A DNA stretch of 42,929 bases from a bacterium (GCA_021780115.1 JAJXZI010000330.1:1-42929), one strand, 5' to 3'; positions 8,165-17,422 are shown, counted from the stretch's first letter. Notes: generated by a model not told the origin, from the letters alone. A program made the numbers and translations.

Positions 8165-8705
8165 GCTCCCTCCTCCGGCTCAGTTTCAACAGCTCTTTCT
8201 TGGCCCGATAGAGAAACGTCTTTACCGTGCCGAGCGGCAGCCCCAGCAGCGCCCCCACCTCCTCGTAGGAGCGCTGCTCCAGGTAGAAGAGCGTGATGAC
8301 CCGGCGGTATTTCTCGGGCAAGCCCTCCAGCATTGCCTGCACGTCCATTTCCGCGCCGGCTTCGGGATCGTTGGCCTGGAGGGCGGAAATCGAGTCCAGA
8401 GCGTCTTCGACGGCCGGCTCGGAGAGCGACACGGTACGGCGTGCGGCGCGGCGCTTAAGTTCCGTCAGGCAGGTGTTGCGGCTGATCGCATAAATCCAGG
8501 TCGAGAGCGATGCCTCGCCCTGGTATCCGGGCAATGCCTTCCAGATTTTCATGAAAACTTCCTGCGCCAGGTCCTGAGCCAGCGTCTCGTCCCGCACCAG
8601 GCTGAGGGCCAGGCGGAACACCTTGTTTTGGAACCGGTCCACCAATAACTCGAAGGCCTCGCGATAGCGCCGTCCGTCCAGATGCTGTCGGATGTCTGCT
8701 TCCAT
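8151..8705 (-). CDS. ECF-type RNA polymerase sigma factor
   Basis: 184 aa from MEADIRQHLDGRRY. Region 2 is clear (FQNKVFRLALSLVRDETLAQDLAQEVFMKIWKALPGYQG, then LSTWIYAISRNTCLTELKRR), followed by region 4 (LEGLPEKYRRVITLFYLEQRSYEEVGALLGLPLGTVKTFLYRAKKEL) with the helix-turn-helix. The region 2/4 layout without region 3 fits the extracytoplasmic-function group. The frame is open to 8858, but residues before 8705 are unlike sigma factors. It overlaps the downstream anti-sigma gene and probably transcribes the DUF4097/DUF6249 cluster, although no promoter motif was identified. Confidence 0.93.
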   Translation of the reverse strand: MEADIRQHLDGRRYREAFELLVDRFQNKVFRLALSLVRDETLAQDLAQEVFMKIWKALPGYQGEASLSTWIYAISRNTCLTELKRRAARRTVSLSEPAVEDALDSISALQANDPEAGAEMDVQAMLEGLPEKYRRVITLFYLEQRSYEEVGALLGLPLGTVKTFLYRAKKELLKLSRRREHVYA

Positions 8706-8889
8706 CAAATGTCGGCTTTCATTTCCGGTCTCGCCGCGGCGGTCGGGTCCACGCGTCGCGGCTGACACGGACCAACGCTCCCTTCGCCCTTCCGGGTTTC
8801 CGAGAATGCTCCGCGACCAAGGCCTCGTCAACCGCCCACTGCTGGCCGGCTCGATCACCGGTCCCGGCCGGCCGCGTCTGGCCGGACGG

Positions 8890-10185
8890 CTAAGGCGCCT
8901 CGGCCGCGAGTTTCTTTACGACGATGTTCCCGGCACTCGTGCGGAGCGTGAACGTTGGGCCGCCGCCGTTGATTTTACCTCGGAGTTCGCCCGCCTTGGG
9001 AGACCCGGTTACTTCGATCGTCACGGGCAACTCCGAGGTGACGCTCCCGCCAGAGGTCCGGGCATCCAGGTTGACGCCGGCGTTCTCCGGCAGGGCGACG
9101 GTGACGCTGCCGCCGGAGACTTCCAACCGCGAGTCCGCCGTGGGCTGGCGGGTGAAACTCGCGCTGAGGGCGCCGGCGGAACTCGTGGCGAGGACGGCCC
9201 CTTGCGCCGCGGCCACCGTGATACTCCCCCCGGAATTCTCCGCCTCGACCTTGCCTTGGATGCGGCCCAACGTGATCCGTCCGGCCGAGGTGCGCGCCAC
9301 GACGTCGCCGCCGCAGTCGTTGATCTCTACGTCCCCGCCGGAACTCTGGACGTCCACGCTGCCCCGCGCTTGCCGCACGCGAACGGCGCCGGCGGATGTT
9401 TTGGCCGAAACGGCCCCGCCACAATTCTCCACCTGGATGCCGCCGCCGGAACTGACGGCGGTTAAATCGCCCCGCACAGCTTGAACGCGAATCGAACCGG
9501 CGGACGTCTGGGCGTTGACCCGGTTGCCGGCGGAGCCGATGCGGATTTCCCCGCCGGAGGTCTTCGCCTCCACCGGCCCGCCGACCCGGCCCAGGACGAT
9601 GCGTCCGGCCGAAGTCTGCGCGGTGACGGCGCCGCCGGCGTCGTCCACGCTGATCTCGCCGCCGGAATCCTTCGCGTGGACCGCGCCGGTGACGGTCCTC
9701 AGCGCGATCTTTCCGGCAGCGGTCTGCACCGTCGCGTCGCCGTCCAGAGCGGGGCCGACTTGGATGCCGCCGCCGGCGGTCTGCAAGTCCACGCTGAATT
9801 TCTGCGGCACCGCGATCTCATAACGGACCTCCAGGTACGGCGCGTTCCCGCCGAGATGCCGCTGGCGGGCCTCCTTGCTCTTGGCCTCGACGCGGATGGT
9901 GCTGCCGTCCTGGCTGAACTTGACCTCGTGGTCGGCAAAGAGCCGGTCGGCGTTCTCCCGCGTGCCGCCTTTCACTTGTCGGAGGACTTGAATGGCGACC
10001 TGATTTTGATCGGTGGTCGTGACGTTGATGGCGCCGCGATCCGCGACGACCACCAGCCGGCCGCCGGGCGCGCCGGGGAAGGTCTTTTCGAGGTTGCTCT
10101 CGAAGTCGGCCCGGACGGTGCCGGCGACTGCCAGGAAGGCGCTGAGCAACAGGGCGGGGTTCACGGGGAATTTGGGGTGGTTCAT
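8890..10185 (-). CDS. Secreted DUF4097-type beta-repeat protein with strictly alternating SAG/SGG repeats
   Basis: 431 aa with signal peptide MNHPKFPVNPALLLSAFLAVAGTVRA. The mature part is a repetitive beta structure of the DUF4097 (putative auto-adhesin) kind. From about residue 158 the tripeptides AAG, SGG, SAG, SGG and so on recur eleven times with exactly 15 residues between them, an 18-residue period whose odd and even repeats differ (36-residue super-period). Hydrophobic residues alternate (for example RIVLGRVGGPVEAKT), as in a beta-helix. After SAGALSAS the pattern loosens into SGGSVTVALPENAGVNL and a final SAGNIVVKKL. In the operon it lies between DUF6249 and the ECF sigma gene. Binding partners are unknown. 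Confidence 0.85.
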   Translation of the reverse strand: MNHPKFPVNPALLLSAFLAVAGTVRADFESNLEKTFPGAPGGRLVVVADRGAINVTTTDQNQVAIQVLRQVKGGTRENADRLFADHEVKFSQDGSTIRVEAKSKEARQRHLGGNAPYLEVRYEIAVPQKFSVDLQTAGGGIQVGPALDGDATVQTAAGKIALRTVTGAVHAKDSGGEISVDDAGGAVTAQTSAGRIVLGRVGGPVEAKTSGGEIRIGSAGNRVNAQTSAGSIRVQAVRGDLTAVSSGGGIQVENCGGAVSAKTSAGAVRVRQARGSVDVQSSGGDVEINDCGGDVVARTSAGRITLGRIQGKVEAENSGGSITVAAAQGAVLATSSAGALSASFTRQPTADSRLEVSGGSVTVALPENAGVNLDARTSGGSVTSELPVTIEVTGSPKAGELRGKINGGGPTFTLRTSAGNIVVKKLAAEAP

Positions 10186-10255
10186 GGTGTCTCCTCAATC
10201 CCGGCACGGATGATTCTTCCCGTGCCGGAAGGCGAGAGGTTTGTTGGCCGTGGGT

Positions 10256-10720
10256 TCACTGGGGCGGCCGGGCCTGTTCGGCTTGCGCTTTGGCCGCCTC
10301 GGCCTCCACGCGCTTGCCTTCCGCAAAGTAGTAAATCAGGTAGGCGAGGCCGACGCCGGCCGGGATGAGGCCGAACAGCCCCTTTCTGTCTGTGTCGTTA
10401 GTCACGCCCAAGGCAATCACAAGGCCCAGGCCGATAAAGAGCCAGACCAAACCGCGCAACAGATAACGCGGACGCCCCTTTCGTCCGTTGCCGAACAGTT
10501 CCGGCGGCAGCGGGGGAAGCTCGATGCCTTTCTCGATGGCCGCCAGCCGTTCCTTGTGGTGAAGCTCGAAGAAACTCCGCCGCTTGGCGTAGTCCGTGAT
10601 GATGACCACGATCGGGATGGACAGGGCCATCACGATGGCGATGATCGGGATCAGGAACGGAAAGATTCCCGTGAGCATTAAAGCGAAGGAGGGAGTGGGA
10701 ATGGACAAGAGGCCATGCAT
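10256..10720 (-). CDS. Small membrane protein, DUF6249-like
   Basis: 154 aa (140 if it starts at the second Met, 10678). A first membrane segment, TGIFPFLIPIIAIVMALSIPIVVII, is followed by the cytoplasmic segment RRSFFELHHKERLAAIEKGIELPPLPPEL, which resembles the DUF6249 family, and then two more hydrophobic segments (YLLRGLVWLFIGLGLVIALGV and LIPAGVGLAYLIYYFA). The C-terminus is Ala/Glu/Lys-rich. In many bacteria DUF6249 genes sit beside ECF sigma and anti-sigma genes, and this cluster shows that order. Function unknown; perhaps part of the membrane signalling for the sigma factor. Confidence 0.75.
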   Translation of the reverse strand: MHGLLSIPTPSFALMLTGIFPFLIPIIAIVMALSIPIVVIITDYAKRRSFFELHHKERLAAIEKGIELPPLPPELFGNGRKGRPRYLLRGLVWLFIGLGLVIALGVTNDTDRKGLFGLIPAGVGLAYLIYYFAEGKRVEAEAAKAQAEQARPPQ

Positions 10721-10887
10721 AGGTTTGTTCGGTTGTTGGTTTCGGTTTCGTTCTCGTCAGGGCGCCCGTGCGTTTTCGGGCCTGCATAGAGTTCCGACTC
10801 CCTGCGGGGGCCGTTTGTTTCAACAATTTCACCAGAGACCCCAGCGCGCCCTTCCGCCCGGCCGGCGCTCCGGTTAGCCTTCGCCGC

Positions 10888-11646
10888 GTGATCGAGCCGT
10901 GGCAACTGCCGCTCCTGTTCGCGACCGCGTTCGCGGCGGGATTCGTCGATGCTATCGCCGGCGGCGGGGGGCTGATCACCGTGCCGGTGCTGATGAGCCT
11001 GGGCCTCACGCCCCAGGAGGCGCTGGGCACGAACAAGCTCCAGGCCAGCTTCGGCTCCGGCAGCGCGGCCGGGCACTACGCGCGGGCCGGCGTCGTGCCG
11101 CCGTCCGACTGTCGCCGCGGCTTCGCCCTCACCTTCCTGGGCGCGGCGTTCGGCACGGTGGTGGTGCAGCGCCTGGATCCGACGTTCCTCAAACGCGTCA
11201 TCCCGATCCTGCTGCTGGTCGTCGCCGCTTTCGTTTTGCTCAAACCCAGACTGGGCGAAGCGGACATCCATCCGCGCCTGGGCCGTGCCGGCTTTGACTT
11301 GCTGTTCGGCTTGGGAATCGGCTTCTACGACGGCTTCTTTGGTCCGGGCACGGGCACGTTCTGGGCGCTGGCCTATTTGCTGGGGTTGGGCTTCAACCTC
11401 ACCAAGGCCACCGGTTACACCAAGGTCATGAACTTCGCCAGCAACCTCAGTTCGCTGCTCTTCTTCCTGCTCGGCGGCCACGTGCTCTTCCGGGCGGGGC
11501 TGGTGATGGGCGCGGGCCAGTGGTGGGGCGCGCGGCTGGGGGCGACGCTGGTGGTCCGGCGCGGGGCGCGGTTCATCCGGCCGGTGTTCTTCGGCGTCGT
11601 GCTGGCGCTGACGCTGAAACTGCTTTACGACGCGCGGCGGAACTAG
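10888..11646 (+). CDS. TauE/SafE-family sulfite or anion exporter-like permease
   Basis: 252 aa, multi-pass. The duplicated family motif is visible: GFVDAIAGGGGLITVPVLMSLGLTPQEALGTNKLQ in the first half and GIGFYDGFFGPGTGTFWALAYLLGLGFNLTKATGYTKVMNFASN in the second. Family members (COG0730) export sulfite, sulfoacetate or other small anions; the substrate here is unknown. I start at GTG 10888 because VIEPWQLPLLFATAFAAGF begins the first membrane helix, while the upstream part from 10768 is Arg-rich and unlike the family. It is divergent from the DUF6249 gene. Confidence 0.85.
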   Translation: MIEPWQLPLLFATAFAAGFVDAIAGGGGLITVPVLMSLGLTPQEALGTNKLQASFGSGSAAGHYARAGVVPPSDCRRGFALTFLGAAFGTVVVQRLDPTFLKRVIPILLLVVAAFVLLKPRLGEADIHPRLGRAGFDLLFGLGIGFYDGFFGPGTGTFWALAYLLGLGFNLTKATGYTKVMNFASNLSSLLFFLLGGHVLFRAGLVMGAGQWWGARLGATLVVRRGARFIRPVFFGVVLALTLKLLYDARRN

Positions 11647-11733
11647 CGTAATGACCGCGCCCCGGGCCGCGAAGCGGCGGGATTCGTCCGCCGGACCTCC
11701 GGCGAGAGCCGGGCGATCCGCAGTGCGAAACCT

Positions 11734-13896
11734 ATGAGAACGAGAACGCGTTTTTGGGGCGGCCTCCTGCTGCCGGTGTGCCTCTCCGCCGCCGCGCTCG
11801 CGGCCGAGACGGACCCACCTTTCCGGCAGCCCGTCGCCGTCAAGTTCACCGCCGGGCCGGAACTGGCCGGGGCGCGCTACCGCCGCCTCTGCATCACCCG
11901 TGACGGCATCGTGTACGTGCTGACGGACCGCGGCGTCGCCCGCCTGTTCGACACCCGCGTGGCGCTGGACCGGAGTTTCCGTCCGTTGGCGGCGAAGGTG
12001 GCCCGCGACATCACGCTCGGCGGCGGCGAGTTGTTCTACCTCTACGACGACCAGTTTCTGTCGAACGCCTTCTCCGGCGAGCGGGCCGGCGCCCTGCCGA
12101 AGGGGATTTACCAGCGGTTCGCCGTGGCGGACGACGGCACGGTGTTGCTCGCGAGCCGGACCAACCTGGCGCTCTTCGCGGACGGGAAGCTCACCGCCGT
12201 CCCGTCGTCCGGACGTTGCGCCGGCGCGCGGCTCTGCGTCCGGGGAAATGCCTTCTTCGCGCTCACCGCGGACGCGATCTACCGTGTCGGCGCCAACGGC
12301 GTGGCGCTGTTCCAACAGGGCAGCGACCTGACGGCGCTGGCCTTGGCGGGACCGGATCTCCTGGTAGGCACACGGCGCGGTTATTACGCCGTGAATCCGG
12401 ACACGGGCAACACCACACGGCCTTTGCAAGAGCGGCTGCCGGCGGTCGAGATGACCTGTTTTGCCCCGACCACGAACGGCCTGTGGGCGGGGACGACGCA
12501 CGGCGTGTGGTTCCAGGCGGGGCCGAAGAGCTTCCGCTATTTCGCCGGGCAACGCTGGCTGTCGGATGACGAGGTGGTGGATCTGCAACTCGCCCCCGAC
12601 GGGGAGGTGTTCATTTTGACGAAGGGCGGCCTGGGAAAAATCGGGTTCCTGGAGCTGACCCTGGCACGCAAAGCGGCCTATTTTGAGGCCAAGATTCGCC
12701 AGCGGCACATGCGCTACGGCTTCTGTGCCGAGTTGCGGCTGGCCAACCCCGGCGACATCACGACCGCGGAAATGATCGACACCGACAACGACGGTAGTTG
12801 GAGCAGCCTCTACCTGGCCAGCCAGGCCTTCCGTTACGCCGTCACCGGCGAACCGGAGGCGCGGGCGCACGCCTGGGAAACCTTCGAGACGCTCAAGCGG
12901 CTTCAGACCATCAACGGCTTGGACGGCTTCCCGTCTCGCACCTTCGAGCGCACCGGCTTCAAGGTCTCGGATCCCGATCGTTGGCACACGGCACCCGACA
13001 CCAACTGGGAATGGAAGGCCACCACCAGCAGCGACGAGATCGCGATGCAGACCTTCGCCCTGGCGGTGCTGTACGAAACGGTGGCCCGGACGCCCGCCGA
13101 AAGACAGCGCATCGCGGCGGTCTATGACCCCATCATCGCCCACATCGTCCGCCACAACCTTTACTTGGTGGACGTGGACGGCCAACCCACACTTTGGGGC
13201 CGGTGGAACCCCGAATACGTGAACTGGTATCCACCCACCATCGGCGACCGCCGGCTGAACAGCTCGGAGATCATCGCCTTCCTCCAGTTCGGCTACCGCG
13301 TCACCGGCAACGAACTCTACCAGCAGAAGGCCTCCGAACTGCTCTACCAGCACGGCTACCTGCAAAACATCACCAACTCGCTGCGCAACCTCCGCGTCAC
13401 ACCGGGCTACGTGTTTCGCGACAACGACATGGGCGACGGCTGGAACCATTCGGACGACGAACTGGCCTTCTACAACTACTGGACGCTCTACCGATTCGCC
13501 TTCACCGACCAACTCCGCCGCCTTTACGCCGGCGCCATCAAGGACCACTGGGCCATCGAGAAAGCGGAGCGCAACCCGTCGTGGAATTTCATCTATGCCA
13601 TGACCGGCGCGCGCGACGCGGACCTGGACGGCGCGCTTTGGACGCTGCGTTGCTTCCCGCTTGACCTAATCACGTGGACCGTCCGCAACTCCGACCGGGG
13701 CGACCTCACGCGGCTGCCGCCCAACTTCCGGGACCAGACGACCGTCGAACTGCTGCCGCCGGACGAACGGCCAACCTCACGCTGGAACAACAACCCTTTC
13801 ACGCTGGACGGCGGTGACGGCGGACACGGCGAACTGGCCGGCGACGAGTTCCTGGTGCCGTACTGGATGGGGAGATACCTCGGCCTCATCCGATAA
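11734..13896 (+). CDS. Large secreted protein: predicted beta-propeller plus alpha/alpha-barrel
   Basis: 720 aa with signal peptide MRTRTRFWGGLLLPVCLSAAALA. Residues ~40-310 show repeated short strands such as VYVLTDRGVARLFD, LLVGTRRGYYAVNPDTG and LWAGTTHGVWFQAG, like two-component regulator propeller blades. The remainder has alternating helices with Trp/Tyr-rich turns (DTDNDGSWSSLYLASQAFRYAVTGE, WHTAPDTNWEWKATTSSDEI, NHSDDELAFYNYWTLYRFA), as in alpha/alpha toroid glycan-processing proteins. I cannot name a family. The conserved acidic/His clusters suggest a surface enzyme or glycan-binding protein. It starts 87 bp after the TauE-like gene. Confidence 0.7.
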   Translation: MRTRTRFWGGLLLPVCLSAAALAAETDPPFRQPVAVKFTAGPELAGARYRRLCITRDGIVYVLTDRGVARLFDTRVALDRSFRPLAAKVARDITLGGGELFYLYDDQFLSNAFSGERAGALPKGIYQRFAVADDGTVLLASRTNLALFADGKLTAVPSSGRCAGARLCVRGNAFFALTADAIYRVGANGVALFQQGSDLTALALAGPDLLVGTRRGYYAVNPDTGNTTRPLQERLPAVEMTCFAPTTNGLWAGTTHGVWFQAGPKSFRYFAGQRWLSDDEVVDLQLAPDGEVFILTKGGLGKIGFLELTLARKAAYFEAKIRQRHMRYGFCAELRLANPGDITTAEMIDTDNDGSWSSLYLASQAFRYAVTGEPEARAHAWETFETLKRLQTINGLDGFPSRTFERTGFKVSDPDRWHTAPDTNWEWKATTSSDEIAMQTFALAVLYETVARTPAERQRIAAVYDPIIAHIVRHNLYLVDVDGQPTLWGRWNPEYVNWYPPTIGDRRLNSSEIIAFLQFGYRVTGNELYQQKASELLYQHGYLQNITNSLRNLRVTPGYVFRDNDMGDGWNHSDDELAFYNYWTLYRFAFTDQLRRLYAGAIKDHWAIEKAERNPSWNFIYAMTGARDADLDGALWTLRCFPLDLITWTVRNSDRGDLTRLPPNFRDQTTVELLPPDERPTSRWNNNPFTLDGGDGGHGELAGDEFLVPYWMGRYLGLIR

Positions 13897-13957
13897 ACCT
13901 CCGAACTCGCGTCCCTCGGCTGCTTTGCCCGGCACGGCCAGGCGGCCTGCGAAAAAA

Positions 13958-13988
13958 GCGTCTGGCGGCCGCTCGGGCCGCCAGACGC
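13958..13988 (-). terminator. Strong intrinsic terminator, 13-bp stem
   Basis: GCGTCTGGCGGCC (13958-13970) pairs perfectly with 13976-13988 around GCTCG. Six A's at 13952-13957 become a T6 tract on the minus strand, so it terminates the secreted-protein gene 14041-16056. The plus side lacks a U-tract. Confidence 0.88.
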
Positions 13989-14040
13989 GAAAAATGAGCC
14001 GCGGCTCCGCGGTGCGAATGCCCGCGGGGCACGGAACCCG

Positions 14041-16056
14041 TTACTGGTAAGTGATGACGACGTTCGTACCCGCAAGGGTAATGGTGCCGATGTTCGGGGC
14101 GGGGGGACACTCCCGGAGGCGGTAGAACCGGGTACCGCTCGGTTGCGGGAGGGTGATCGTCTTGGCGCTCGCGTTGACGACGGCGCTCGTTTCCTCGGCG
14201 TAAGGTCCGCCCACGGTGGCCGACGACAGCAGCGCCAAGGGTGACGAGGCGGTGGGCACGAATAGCAGGTAGTTGAGGGACATGACCTGGCTGTCTTTGG
14301 TGGGGGTGCCGTTGATGGTCAACCGCAGGGTGTTTGTGCCGCCCAGGCTGGCCACCACGGGAGCGCCGCTGCAGGTCAAGGGCACGTACGCGTAGTTGAT
14401 GCGCATCAGGTTGTTCGGAATGTCAAACTCCCCGAGCGTGGTCGTCGTCTGGTTGGTGGTCGTCGGATCGCCGCCCACCAGATCGAGCTCGGCTTGGGTG
14501 GGGCTGAAGCTGGCGACGCGCAGAAAGACATGGTAGTTCGTGGACGCGAAGCGGCGCGTGTAGTTCATCCACTCCCCCGGATCGGTATGCACGACTTCGT
14601 ATTCGGGGATGTTCAGCACCGCGTACTTCCGGCGCTGGCCGTCGTTCGGCCGGGTGGGGTACGGGGCGGTGGGAGAATCCGTATGGGTCAAGTCCTGGAT
14701 CTCCTGCCGGCCGCCCTGGGTGGTGCTGACGTCGTCGGCGCGGTAATCAGCCCAGCCGGTTTCCGGGCTGGTGCGGTTGTCGTGATAATCAATCCCCTCG
14801 CTACCCTGCGCCGTATAATACCCCTGCGGAACCGCGTTGACAGGCAGACCGTTGGTGTCCAAGCCCGACACGGTGATGGGATCCAGTTGGAAAGTGCCGT
14901 CCAGACCGCTGTTGACGTCCAAATAGTTGAAGTCCTCCGCCTCAACGCTCTTGACTGGTTCGGTGGAGACGAAGGCGTCACTGAACGTGTCAAACCAGAA
15001 CGTGTTGGTGGAGTGGAGCGCGCCACTCACGTCCTGGAGTTCAATGCGCGCGGCGTAAACCGTGTTGGCTTGAAGTGCGCCGTCAAGGGTCTGGAAGGTC
15101 ACGTTGGTAACCTGGGCTGGATCGTTCGGAATGAGCGGCACCGGCACGTCGTTCAAGTAAAGTCTTGCTGGAAACCCAACGAGATTCGTGCTGAACGTGT
15201 TTACGGTAAAGCTGATCCCGCTGGCCGGTGACCGGAAGTTGGTGAAGCGGGCGGCCGGCGCGCGGGTCACGACCTGGGGGGTGCCCGCAATCGGGTGACG
15301 GATGGCCGGGGCGATGTCGCTGTCGGGATCGGACGCGGCGGCAAAGTAGTTGTCGAAGGTCACATCCGTGGGGGCTTTCGAGTCGCGGGAGTAGGAAAGA
15401 ATCCCGCTGTTGCCGTTGGTATAGGTGGCGTCGTCAGCTTGAATCGTGGCCAGCGGACTGCTCAGATCGAAAGCGTCATAGATACGAGCCGTCAGCAGGC
15501 TGCCGACCCCGGTGAAGACGAGGCGATACGACCGGCCCGGTATCAGGGTTACCTCCGCAGCCGCGAGGGTGTTGATTGACTGGAGATTATCGACGCGGTT
15601 GATCTGGAACTCGCCACCCAAGCGGTCAGTCGCACCCGCCCCGTGCTGGTTCGCGTCGTAGTTGCAGACGTAAGCGGTGGTGCCGAGGACGGTTGGCACG
15701 TTTTGCGCCCGGGCAAGCAATACCACGGCCTGGTCCTCCGTGGCGTCCCAAGCGGCCATGTCCGCAGCGACGTAGAAATCCGTGTAGGACGGGTTCTGGT
15801 AAAAGAAAGCTAGGCCGCCGGTCGCCGCCTGAATGCGCAATCCCTTACCGCTGCCCACCGCGGGGAAGGAAACCGTCGGCGCGGCCGGATACGGCACGAT
15901 GTTCCAGGCCGACGAGAGAGTGCCGCTGTCGAAGTTATCCGACTGGGCGGAGAGGCGGGGCGCTGCGCCGAACAGCGCGAGGGCCAGAGTGGACGCGACA
16001 AGGCCAGGCCGCAGGAACGCCCTGCGGCAGACGGGGCAAGTGGAGGGGGTTTTCAT
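14041..16056 (-). CDS. Secreted multidomain protein, probable glycan-binding, unknown function
   Basis: 671 aa. The signal region MKTPSTCPVCRRAFLRPGLVASTLALALFGAAPRLSAQ precedes a DNFDSGTLSSAWNIVPY segment typical of secreted jelly-roll/LamG-like domains (about residues 40-240). There follow an Ig-like region (ASGISFTVNTFSTNLVGFPARLYLND) and a region beginning KSVEAEDFNYLDVNSG with EYEVVHTDPGEWMNYTRRF, like carbohydrate-binding modules of the CBM6 type. The end (SATVGGPYAEETSAVVNASAKTITLPQPSGTRFYRL) matches the common C-terminus of verrucomicrobial surface proteins. A Met 21 bases upstream (16077) is less likely. No catalytic motif was found. Confidence 0.75.
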   Translation of the reverse strand: MKTPSTCPVCRRAFLRPGLVASTLALALFGAAPRLSAQSDNFDSGTLSSAWNIVPYPAAPTVSFPAVGSGKGLRIQAATGGLAFFYQNPSYTDFYVAADMAAWDATEDQAVVLLARAQNVPTVLGTTAYVCNYDANQHGAGATDRLGGEFQINRVDNLQSINTLAAAEVTLIPGRSYRLVFTGVGSLLTARIYDAFDLSSPLATIQADDATYTNGNSGILSYSRDSKAPTDVTFDNYFAAASDPDSDIAPAIRHPIAGTPQVVTRAPAARFTNFRSPASGISFTVNTFSTNLVGFPARLYLNDVPVPLIPNDPAQVTNVTFQTLDGALQANTVYAARIELQDVSGALHSTNTFWFDTFSDAFVSTEPVKSVEAEDFNYLDVNSGLDGTFQLDPITVSGLDTNGLPVNAVPQGYYTAQGSEGIDYHDNRTSPETGWADYRADDVSTTQGGRQEIQDLTHTDSPTAPYPTRPNDGQRRKYAVLNIPEYEVVHTDPGEWMNYTRRFASTNYHVFLRVASFSPTQAELDLVGGDPTTTNQTTTTLGEFDIPNNLMRINYAYVPLTCSGAPVVASLGGTNTLRLTINGTPTKDSQVMSLNYLLFVPTASSPLALLSSATVGGPYAEETSAVVNASAKTITLPQPSGTRFYRLRECPPAPNIGTITLAGTNVVITYQ

Positions 16057-16077
16057 GATGGTTTCATTAATTTGCAT

Positions 16078-16336
16078 GGGGACCAGTCAGCCGATGTTGT
16101 TGCTTCCGCCAGGACACTAATCCCAGCTCCCAAGCAGTCTAATCAGAGCCCGCCGTGGCGTCAAGCCATCTTTTGCGCGCCAACGGGCCTCCCCAGGACT
16201 CCATGATCCGGGGGGAAGTGACTTCGCGACCAACGGGTCGCGCGGCTGGGCTGGAGCACGACGGCTGCAGCCCAACCGTGTGTCGGCCGAGATTGCTTCC
16301 TGACCAGTCTTCGGGCATAACGCCTGCGCAACGCCT
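16078..16336. other. Divergent intergenic region with imperfect palindrome
   Basis: This lies between two divergent genes. Around 16240-16285 a near-palindrome is built on GCTGGAGC and GCTGCAGC. It resembles dispersed intergenic repeats rather than a gene; no ORF is convincing. Confidence 0.4.
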
Positions 16337-17275
16337 ATGCATGCTCAGTCCAACTTCTCCCGACGGCAGTTCCTGTCGCGGACTGTTCCCCTCGCGGCTG
16401 CCGTCGCTCTCGGCGACCTCGGTTCGCTCCCGCTGCTGGGTGCCGGAGAGTTTGCTCCTCCCGTCGTCGTCTTTAGCAAGATCTACCGTGAACTCCAACT
16501 CAGCCTGGACGACTCGGCCGCGCTCACGGCGGAGGTCGGCCTTGACGGCGTGGATTGCCCGGTGCGCTCCGGCGACCAGATCCGGCCCGAGCGCGTGCGG
16601 GAGGATCTGCCGCGCTACGCCGAACTGCTGCGCCAGCGCCGCCTGCAACTACCGCTTCTCACCACCACCATCGTCGGCCCGGAAACGCCGCACGCCCGCG
16701 ACATCCTGACCACCGCGCGGGCACTGGGGGTCCGCTATTACCGCGTGGGCTACACCAGCCTCAAGCCGGGTGACAACGTGGCCCAGCTCATCGAGCAAAC
16801 CCGGGCGCAACTCCAAGCCCTGGCCGCGCTGAACAAGGAAATCGGCGTTTGCGCCCTCGTGCAGAACCATTCCCCAGGCCGGCCGAACGGCCCGCTGGGC
16901 GGGGATTTGAACGACCTGTTCGCGCTGGTGCGGGACCTGCCACCGGACCAGGTGGGCGTGGCGTTCGACCTTGGCCACGCGATCCTGGTGCATGGTGACC
17001 AGTGGAGCGCGCATTTCGAGCGGCTCCAACCGCACATCCGCGTCGCCTACCTCAAGGATGTCCGACGCGGCCAGGGCTTCGTGCGCTTCGGCGAAGGCGA
17101 ATTCCGTCAGACGGATTTCTTCACACGGCTCAAGCGGATGGGCTACCGCGCGCCGCTCTCGCTGCACATCGAATACCCGTGGACCCAGCCCGGCGAACCA
17201 CCGACGCGCGCGGCGCTGGCCACGGCGCTACAGGACAGCCTGCGGGTGGTGAGGCAGTGGATCGTGGCAGCGTGA
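16337..17275 (+). CDS. Tat-exported sugar phosphate isomerase/epimerase-like TIM-barrel protein
   Basis: 312 aa. MHAQSNFSRRQFLSRTVPLAAAVALGD is a twin-arginine signal (SRRQFL). The mature part fits the AP-endonuclease family 2 TIM barrel (COG1082): LSLDDSAALTAEVGLDGVDCPV, ALGVRYYRVGYTSL, ALVQNHSPG, VGVAFDLGHAILVHG, VAYLKDVRR and LSLHIEYPW, which supply the conserved E/D/H residues for a metal site. Exported versions are common in Verrucomicrobiota and Planctomycetes and probably act on unusual sugars or cyclitols; the substrate is unknown. It has its own promoter region and is not clearly operonic with leuD. Confidence 0.85.
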   Translation: MHAQSNFSRRQFLSRTVPLAAAVALGDLGSLPLLGAGEFAPPVVVFSKIYRELQLSLDDSAALTAEVGLDGVDCPVRSGDQIRPERVREDLPRYAELLRQRRLQLPLLTTTIVGPETPHARDILTTARALGVRYYRVGYTSLKPGDNVAQLIEQTRAQLQALAALNKEIGVCALVQNHSPGRPNGPLGGDLNDLFALVRDLPPDQVGVAFDLGHAILVHGDQWSAHFERLQPHIRVAYLKDVRRGQGFVRFGEGEFRQTDFFTRLKRMGYRAPLSLHIEYPWTQPGEPPTRAALATALQDSLRVVRQWIVAA

Positions 17276-17422
17276 GGAAGCAAGCGGCTGGATTCCCGGA
17301 GACAGGTGGAGGCTGCTGTCGAACAACGCCGACCAGATGCGCGACGGCTTGAAGCGGGGGGGAATCGGTACGCCGCCCTGAAACTGATTGAAAACAGCCT
17401 CTGCACCGGACACATTGCGCCC

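Noticed and set aside
10678-13548. Minus-strand open frame of 956 codons
   Set aside because: It runs antisense through the TauE-like and secreted-protein genes, with no signal peptide or domain and with Arg/Gln/His-rich residues typical of shadow frames in GC-rich DNA.
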